The notes beneath the pieces are model-generated. The model made no database searches and was not told the origin of the DNA. It was given only the letters and a program-made list of their open reading frames with translations. Below, piece after piece: positions 59,646 to 64,000 of a DNA stretch of 64,000 bases; position 1 is the first letter of the stretch, and each line of letters begins with the position of its first letter. The DNA comes from JACCWM01 sp040393065 (lineage in GTDB: Bacteria; Myxococcota_A; Bradymonadia; Bradymonadales; Bradymonadaceae), in the NCBI GenBank assembly GCA_040393065.1, contig JBEBUW010000001.1, positions 36,124 to 100,123 on the forward strand, in the 5' to 3' direction. The position numbers and the translations under genes are program-made.

Positions 59646-60602
59646 TCAGGTAGCTTGAAACCTTGGGAAAAGCGGAGCCGCGAAGAAAAAGAGCCAGGTG
59701 GTGAGGATGAAGGGCGCGGTCATGGCGGGCATACCAAGTGGTTCGAGTGCGGCGGAGATGGCGGCGAACATGACGGCCGTGGCGATGCTGGCGAGCAGGG
59801 TGTAGGCGGCGGAGGTGCGGGTGAGGGTGAGAAAGACGGTAGCCAGGGCCACTGCGGTGAGCACGGAATTGAATCCGAATGCGCCCGAGCGGATGGCGGG
59901 TTCGGCCGCGCCGAGGCCCCAGGCGGTGAGCAGGCCGACAAACGATCCGGCAAGGGCTGCAAGCGCGGCCTGGCGAGAGCTGACGAGCAGGGCGATAAGA
60001 AAGATGGCGCCGGTGATGGGGTTGGCCTGGAAAAACACCTGAGCGATGCCGTTGAAGATGCCTTCGAGAATGGTGGTCTGCGTGACAATGCCTTCGACGC
60101 TGCCGGCGACTCTGGGCAGGCCGGCGGTGGGGAGCTGACCGGTGGAACTCAGGCGGCCAAATCGTGCGTAGGCCAGTATGAAAACCAACGTGGTGAGCAC
60201 GAAAGGGGCCGTGAGCGCGGGCGCTTTCCAGGGGCTGAGCAGGTTCATCATGGCAGCCATGACGATGGTGGAACAGGCAGCCGCAAAGAGGACGTAGCCG
60301 GCGGTAAGAACGCTTGGTTCAAGAAAATAGAGCAGCCCGATGGCAACCAGTGCGCCGTTGAAGCCAAAGAGTCCGGCCTGAATATGCTCCCGGTTTACAC
60401 GGAGTGCGATGGCGGTCAGCGTGCTGGCGATGGTTCCCAGCAACATTGCCGCGCCAAAGAGTAGGGAGTTGTAGAAGATTCCCGCCAGAAACAGGAGGCC
60501 GGTCAGCGCGTTGTTCTGGAACATGACCTGGCCGATGCCCCGGAAAACGGCGTCGATAAACTCGCGGAGCTGTTGCGTGGGCGTGGTGTTTTGTGCATGC
60601 AT
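59646..60602 (-). CDS. Urea transporter (UT family)
   Basis: A 318-aa membrane protein with the two-fold internal repeat of UT channels: RGIGQVMFQNNALTGLLFL in the first half and NGIAQVFFQANPITGAIFLI in the second, plus the paired SPWKAPALTAPFVLTTLVFI and LGMPAMTAPFILTTWLFF selectivity-filter regions. UT channels let urea cross the inner membrane passively. No urease or other nitrogen genes are nearby, so use of the urea is not explained by this window. The length is standard. It is divergent from the thiolase-like gene and the two share an 87-base spacer. Confidence 0.93.
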   Translation of the reverse strand: MHAQNTTPTQQLREFIDAVFRGIGQVMFQNNALTGLLFLAGIFYNSLLFGAAMLLGTIASTLTAIALRVNREHIQAGLFGFNGALVAIGLLYFLEPSVLTAGYVLFAAACSTIVMAAMMNLLSPWKAPALTAPFVLTTLVFILAYARFGRLSSTGQLPTAGLPRVAGSVEGIVTQTTILEGIFNGIAQVFFQANPITGAIFLIALLVSSRQAALAALAGSFVGLLTAWGLGAAEPAIRSGAFGFNSVLTAVALATVFLTLTRTSAAYTLLASIATAVMFAAISAALEPLGMPAMTAPFILTTWLFFFAAPLFPRFQAT

Positions 60603-60689
60603 GAAAGTGCTCGACCGACGGAGAGTTCTGTGAACGGAAAATCAAATATTCATCCCATACATGACTGTATCTGGAATCGGAAGTTGTCT

Positions 60690-61733
60690 ATGAGAAATGC
60701 ATCACCCTGGATTGTATCGACGTATCTGGATGTGGACGGGAAGGTGAGCGGTACACGCTCGGAGCCAGTGCTGGCACGTGCAGAATCGCTCGGGCTGGTA
60801 AGCCGCGAGCTTGTGATTCAGCCGTTATCAGCCGGTTGGGATGCGGAGCCGCCGGGGACTTTTAAGAGCGGCGCCGGGCCGATATTTGCGCTGGCCGAGG
60901 CGTGCCGCTTGCTGGAATCAGAAGCGGACGTGGTCGTGATTTCTGGCAAGGATTTGCTGCGCACCGGTTACACATCCGAGGAGCGCGCCCGGCAGATGGC
61001 GGTTTTTGGCGAGGTTACGGTCGCGGATCTGTACACGGATCTGGCCGAGGTTTTTATGAAAAATCAGGGGATGTCCACGGATGAGTTCCGGGAGGTGGCC
61101 CGCGCGCTGGAGGCAAATTACCGCCGCACGGCCGAGCGTCGCGGCGTAAAGATTGCCCCGGCCGGGAGTCATGAGCGGCCGGTTACCAGGCTTTTTCGCC
61201 TGGTGGACTGCGCCAATCCGGTTGTGGATTTCGAGGGTGAGGTGGTCCTCGCTACACCCGAGGCCGCACAGAAGCTGGGCGTTGCCGCCACGGATTGCGC
61301 GCGTGTGGCGGCCGTCGCGACCGCAGAAGTGCCCGACGGCCCATCGCAAATCGGAGCGCTGGCGGGGTATGGCCACCTGCGAGCGGTGGTGGAAAGGATT
61401 GGTGAACAGGTGGATTTGCAGCGTTTGCTGGAACCCGACGCGGCGCTGGAGGTCTACACGTGTTTTCCGGTCGTGCCGCTCGCGTTTCTGATGGCGCTGT
61501 TGGAGACGCTGGGGCGTGAGGGGACGCTGGCGGAGGTTTTAGAATTGCTGGCGGAACGCGAAATTACGACGACCGGCGGTATGAACTTCGCGCGCGCGCC
61601 GTGGAACAACCCGGCGCTGCACGGGCTGATTCTGGTGGCCCGCGCCGTGGTAGCCGGCGCCGGGATGGGGCTGGTGCACGGCAACGGCGGATTGGGCGGC
61701 CGGCAGGGTGTGGCGGTGGTGGGGCGGGTATAG
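60690..61733 (+). CDS. Thiolase-like (acetyl-CoA acetyltransferase-like) protein
   Basis: A 347-aa protein. The end TTGGMNFARAPWNNPALHGL, then ILVARAVVAGAGMGLVHGNG, LGGRQGVAVVG resembles the C-terminal half of thiolase-like proteins, where T.TGG......NN...H and a GL..GNGG are conserved; the start TYLDVDGKVSGTRSEPV and SKGDLLRT-like VVVISGKDLLRTGYTSEE fit a diverged thiolase fold. The catalytic Cys of thiolases is not evident at the expected N-terminal place, so the activity may be lost or different. Start: ATG at 60690 by sense of the fold; an upstream ATG (60573) exists. Not in an operon. Confidence 0.68.
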   Translation: MRNASPWIVSTYLDVDGKVSGTRSEPVLARAESLGLVSRELVIQPLSAGWDAEPPGTFKSGAGPIFALAEACRLLESEADVVVISGKDLLRTGYTSEERARQMAVFGEVTVADLYTDLAEVFMKNQGMSTDEFREVARALEANYRRTAERRGVKIAPAGSHERPVTRLFRLVDCANPVVDFEGEVVLATPEAAQKLGVAATDCARVAAVATAEVPDGPSQIGALAGYGHLRAVVERIGEQVDLQRLLEPDAALEVYTCFPVVPLAFLMALLETLGREGTLAEVLELLAEREITTTGGMNFARAPWNNPALHGLILVARAVVAGAGMGLVHGNGGLGGRQGVAVVGRV

Positions 61734-61737
61734 GCGT

Positions 61738-61787
61738 GGGTGGTGTGCGTTGTGGTGGTGATCGGCGAATTGGGTGGTGTGCGGTGT
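61738..61787. repeat. About 45-bp direct repeat, left copy
   Basis: GGGTGGTGTGCGTTGTGGTG followed by GTGATCGGCGAATTGGGTGG recurs at 63945-63995 with only a few changes. The two copies lie 2.2 kb apart around the repeat cluster and the helical-protein gene. Strand composition is strongly G/T-biased. Confidence 0.65.
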
Positions 61788-61820
61788 GGTGGGTATAGGT
61801 GTTGGGTGGTGTGCGGCGTC

Positions 61821-61992
61821 ACACCCCCGGTTTCACCGGGGGCTAGATAATGGCCAGGCTCCGCACGGGTTTCACCCGGCTCCGCCGGTGCACGGTTCTG
61901 TATTCGGGGCGCGTTGAACCAACCCGTGGAGCCGGACGAAGTCCGTGCGGAGCGTAGCGTATTCCTAGCCCACGGTGAAACCGTGGGTGAGG
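61821..61992. mobile_element. Palindromic element (REPIN/MITE-like), about 170 bp
   Basis: Each end is a hairpin: CCCCCGG-TTTCA-CCGGGGG at 61824-61842 and CCCACGG-TGAAA-CCGTGGG at 61969-61987. Inside each hairpin the two halves continue as inverted copies: GCTAG then GCTCCGCACGG, and at a further distance CGGCTCC. So two similar REP-like units face each other, as in REPIN doublets mobilised by RAYT transposases. No transposase gene is in the window. Confidence 0.72.
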
Positions 61993-61998
61993 ACGTGT

Positions 61999-62108
61999 CG
62001 CACCGGGGATTTGTTTTTTAATACATATCGCACCGGGGATTTGTTTTTTAATACATATCGCGCCGGGGATTTGTTTTTTGATGCGTGTCGCACCGGGGAT
62101 TTGTTTCA
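61999..62108. repeat. 30-bp tandem repeat, three and a half copies
   Basis: Units start at 61999, 62029, 62059 and 62089 (partial). Each begins CGCACCGGGGATTTGTTTTT and ends AATACATAT or GATGCGTGT; divergence is low. It follows the palindromic element directly. Confidence 0.85.
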
Positions 62109-62260
62109 GGGAAATCGCGAAAACCTGAACAGATAGTATGTGGGAGCGGGTTTGGGGGCGGTCGGGATAAATTCGGTGGGGTGGAAACGTGGGGGCAAAT
62201 TAAAAATACTGTATGGATGTGAAGGTGGGGTGCGGGATTTTGGGCGGTCGGGATGCGTTG

Positions 62261-62613
62261 GGCGGGGTTGTTGGCGGGCGGAAAATGGAGAATTGGTGTG
62301 GGGAGCGGGGTTGAGGAAGGTGGCGATCACCCTTTTCGATGATCGGTTTCAATGTGGGGAAAGGTTTGGGGAGCGTCTGGGGGCTGAGGGCGCGGTTGTG
62401 AGGTGGCGGATTTGCGCGGTTTTGGTTGGGGGCGGCGTGGTGACGTGGGGGGATTTGTCGAAAGGCTGAACAAACGGGAAGGTGACGTGGTGGTTTTTGG
62501 GGCGGCGAGGTAATGGGGGCGGGGTTGTGAGCGGGTGAAAAATGGGAAATCGGTGTCGGGGGCAGGTTGGGGATGGAAGGCGGACACCGATTTCGATGAT
62601 CGGTGTCTTTCTG
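62261..62613. repeat. Two copies of a roughly 95-bp repeat in a G-rich spacer
   Basis: 62261-62355 and 62519-62613 align: both start GGCGGGGTTGT, contain GCGGG then AAAATGG, a GGTGT run, and both end with TTTCGATGATCGGT. The whole spacer 62110-62740 is very rich in G and poor in C on the plus strand. I see no convincing gene: the one long frame (62140-62469) has no family resemblance and skewed composition. Confidence 0.6.
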
Positions 62614-62741
62614 GAACGCGATTGGGTGGGCGATGGCGGTGTCGGGGCCGGGTAGGCAGGTGGGAGAGAGGCGGGGAATCGCTTCCGGCGCGGGGTTGGG
62701 TGTGCGTTGCCGGAAGCGATCTGGGTGGTGGGATGCGGTGA

Positions 62742-63620
62742 TCAGGCGTCGGTTGGCTGGGGCCGGGGATCTTCGACGGGGTGGAGAGCGGGGAGTTCGC
62801 GGTCGAGGATGAGTTCGGCCTCGGAGATGGTGGTGGTTTCGTCGTCGAGGAGTTCGCCGCTCTGGGGGTTCACACGGGGGGCCGATTTGCGGGTCTGGTA
62901 GTGGATGCGCAGGCGCTCGTGTTGCTCGTGGACGGGGGCCAGGATTTTGTTGCGCAGTTCCTGGTCATCCAGATAGACGGCCCAGATGGTGAGGATGACG
63001 GCGAAGAAGTCGTTTTTGGCGATTTCGAAGGCTGCGTTGACCTGGGAATGGGGAACGCCGGCGTTGTTGAGGCTGCTCAGTTCGCGGGCGTAGGTCTGGT
63101 TGGCTTCGCGGAGTTCTTCGACGAAGGGTTCCAGGCCGAGGCGTTGGACGAGGGGCTGAAAGTCGTTGTCGAGGCGGCGGAGCAGGACGTTGACGGCGGA
63201 GTGCTCCTCTTCGAATTTCTGGCCGGTGATGACGCCGGGGCCAAGCGGCATGAGGGCGTCGAGCAGGGCGGAAGCGTCCTGATGGCGAGGGTTGGAGGGG
63301 CTGAGGCGTCGCATGGAGTCGACGTTGTCGTACAGGGCGGTGACGGAGCGGTCGACGACGTTGTCGGCGGTCATGACGCCCTGGCGGCGCAGGGGTTCCA
63401 GGCGCTGGTGGGACATCCACTGGAACTGGAGGTCGGCGGCGTGGTCGCTGGAGGCCAGGGCGCGGTCGAGGCGCGCGCGGATGAGCGGGTCGTTGGTGAG
63501 GTGTTCCGGGTCAGGTCCGACGCGGGCGGAGACGCCGGCCAGGCTGTAGCGCATGCTGCCGAGGCCGGGTTTGTAGTACTCGTTGACGAAGTTGGAGGGG
63601 GTGAGTTGTTCGATCTTCAT
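62742..63620 (-). CDS. Helical protein of unknown function with acidic/proline tail
   Basis: A 292-aa protein that begins MKIEQLTPSNFVNEYYKPG, with TAGGAG seven bases before the ATG. It is mostly helical (VVDRSVTALYDNVDSMRRLS, HSAVNVLLRRLDNDFQPLVQ, FFAVILTIWAVYLDDQELRN) and has no signal peptide. The C-terminal 60 residues are charged and ordered poorly (ELLDDETTTISEAELILDRE, LPALHPVEDPRPQP). It is similar in size and layout to the genes at 25.4 and 38.1 kb, and also lies beside a repeat cluster. No domain recognised. Confidence 0.65.
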   Translation of the reverse strand: MKIEQLTPSNFVNEYYKPGLGSMRYSLAGVSARVGPDPEHLTNDPLIRARLDRALASSDHAADLQFQWMSHQRLEPLRRQGVMTADNVVDRSVTALYDNVDSMRRLSPSNPRHQDASALLDALMPLGPGVITGQKFEEEHSAVNVLLRRLDNDFQPLVQRLGLEPFVEELREANQTYARELSSLNNAGVPHSQVNAAFEIAKNDFFAVILTIWAVYLDDQELRNKILAPVHEQHERLRIHYQTRKSAPRVNPQSGELLDDETTTISEAELILDRELPALHPVEDPRPQPTDA

Positions 63621-64000
63621 GGCGCGCTCCTACAGGGAAAAGCGTTGTGTGTGCGTGGCGAACAGGATGAATGAGTTTCAACCAATACGTCCTACAGCAG
63701 GAGGTTTCGGGTGTTGGAATGCCGAAAAACTCCAAAGATCGTGGTCTGGCTTCGTGCGTGCACAAACGCTGCCACGGGCGTCTGGCAAAGGGTACGACTG
63801 AATTGCAAGTGAGGCGGGATGGTAGGAGGGGATTTGGAAGGTGTCAAGGGGGGGCGGCGGTCCTAAATCGACGATAGCTTTGCGTGCGATTTATGCCTCG
63901 CCGCAGATGTTGGGTTTATTGGGGGCCGCTGGCGCGGTGTTGGTTGTTGGGTGGTTTGCGGTGTGGTGGTGATCGGTGAATTGGGTGGTGTGCAACGATC
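63621..64000. other. Spacer to the window end, no gene seen
   Basis: Only short chance frames occur. The right half is G-rich, with a run of seven G near 63850. Bases 63945-63995 are the right copy of the direct repeat at 61738-61787. A gene may begin beyond the window edge. Confidence 0.5.

Noticed and set aside
61821..61992. Rho-independent terminator of the thiolase-like gene
   Set aside because: Hairpins at both ends and the inverted internal similarity fit a palindromic repeat element better than a terminator, and no T-tract follows.
62140..62469. 109-residue plus-strand frame in the G-rich spacer
   Set aside because: Composition is Gly/Arg/Val-driven by G skew, no ribosome site, and it crosses a 95-bp repeat.

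Overview
The window reads as a chromosomal segment of a GC-rich Gram-negative bacterium, most likely a Bradymonadales-like or other Myxococcota/Deltaproteobacteria-type predator relative (inference). The clues are several very large Cys-rich lipoproteins with MopE-like acidic repeats and Gly-rich tails, Cys-type Sel1 repeats, eukaryotic-type Ser/Thr kinases with membrane segments, many lipobox signal peptides, and outer-membrane proteins. No rRNA, tRNA or CRISPR array was seen.

Layout. 1-6.8 kb is the conserved translation/transcription cluster nusA (3' end) - ylxR/L7Ae - infB - rbfA - nrnA - truB. 7.2-8.3 kb holds a saccharopine-dehydrogenase-family reductase, followed by a 42-bp minisatellite. 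8.9-21.1 kb holds two tandem paralogous MopE-like lipoproteins, a 1463-aa coiled-coil lipoprotein and a small lipoprotein, all on one strand. 21.2-26.2 kb is a mixed block: a small acidic three-TM protein, a very short GMC-type oxidoreductase, a DUF2218 protein, an eight-TM protein with a possible ExbD-like end, and a helical protein of unknown function. 26.3-27.8 kb is a foreign remnant (5'-truncated DUF1016/YhcG nuclease plus an HsdR fragment) between long direct repeats. 27.9-32.2 kb is a translationally coupled pair of membrane kinases, the first lacking the DFG aspartate. 32.3-37.6 kb (minus strand) is an operon of LolA-like protein, two FtsX/MacB-type permeases, a LolD-like ATPase and an outer-membrane barrel. 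38.1-44.5 kb holds another helical protein, a membrane-anchored ECF sigma-like protein, a TauD/GRDP-like two-domain protein with a Cys tail, and a beta-CASP nuclease fused to ankyrin repeats. 44.7-48.5 kb holds DUF924, a zinc-ribbon membrane protein, a long pirin and a MazF-DUF309 fusion. 48.6-57.4 kb holds a Sel1-like lipoprotein, an alpha/beta-hydrolase plus OleC-like ligase pair, an M13 peptidase flanked by 45-bp direct repeats, and a parallel beta-helix lipoprotein. 57.7-61.7 kb holds a third Gly-rich lipoprotein, a urea transporter and a thiolase-like protein. 61.7-64 kb is mostly repeats (inverted-repeat element, 30-bp tandem repeats, a G-rich strand-skewed stretch) around one more helical protein.

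The best candidates for something undescribed are the membrane-embedded sigma-factor-like protein with its stand-alone membrane-domain paralogue, the kinase/pseudokinase couple, the MazF-DUF309 fusion, the beta-CASP-ankyrin fusion, and the Cys-nucleophile hydrolase coupled to an OleC-like enzyme. All functions are read from the sequence and memory of families; no database search was possible.
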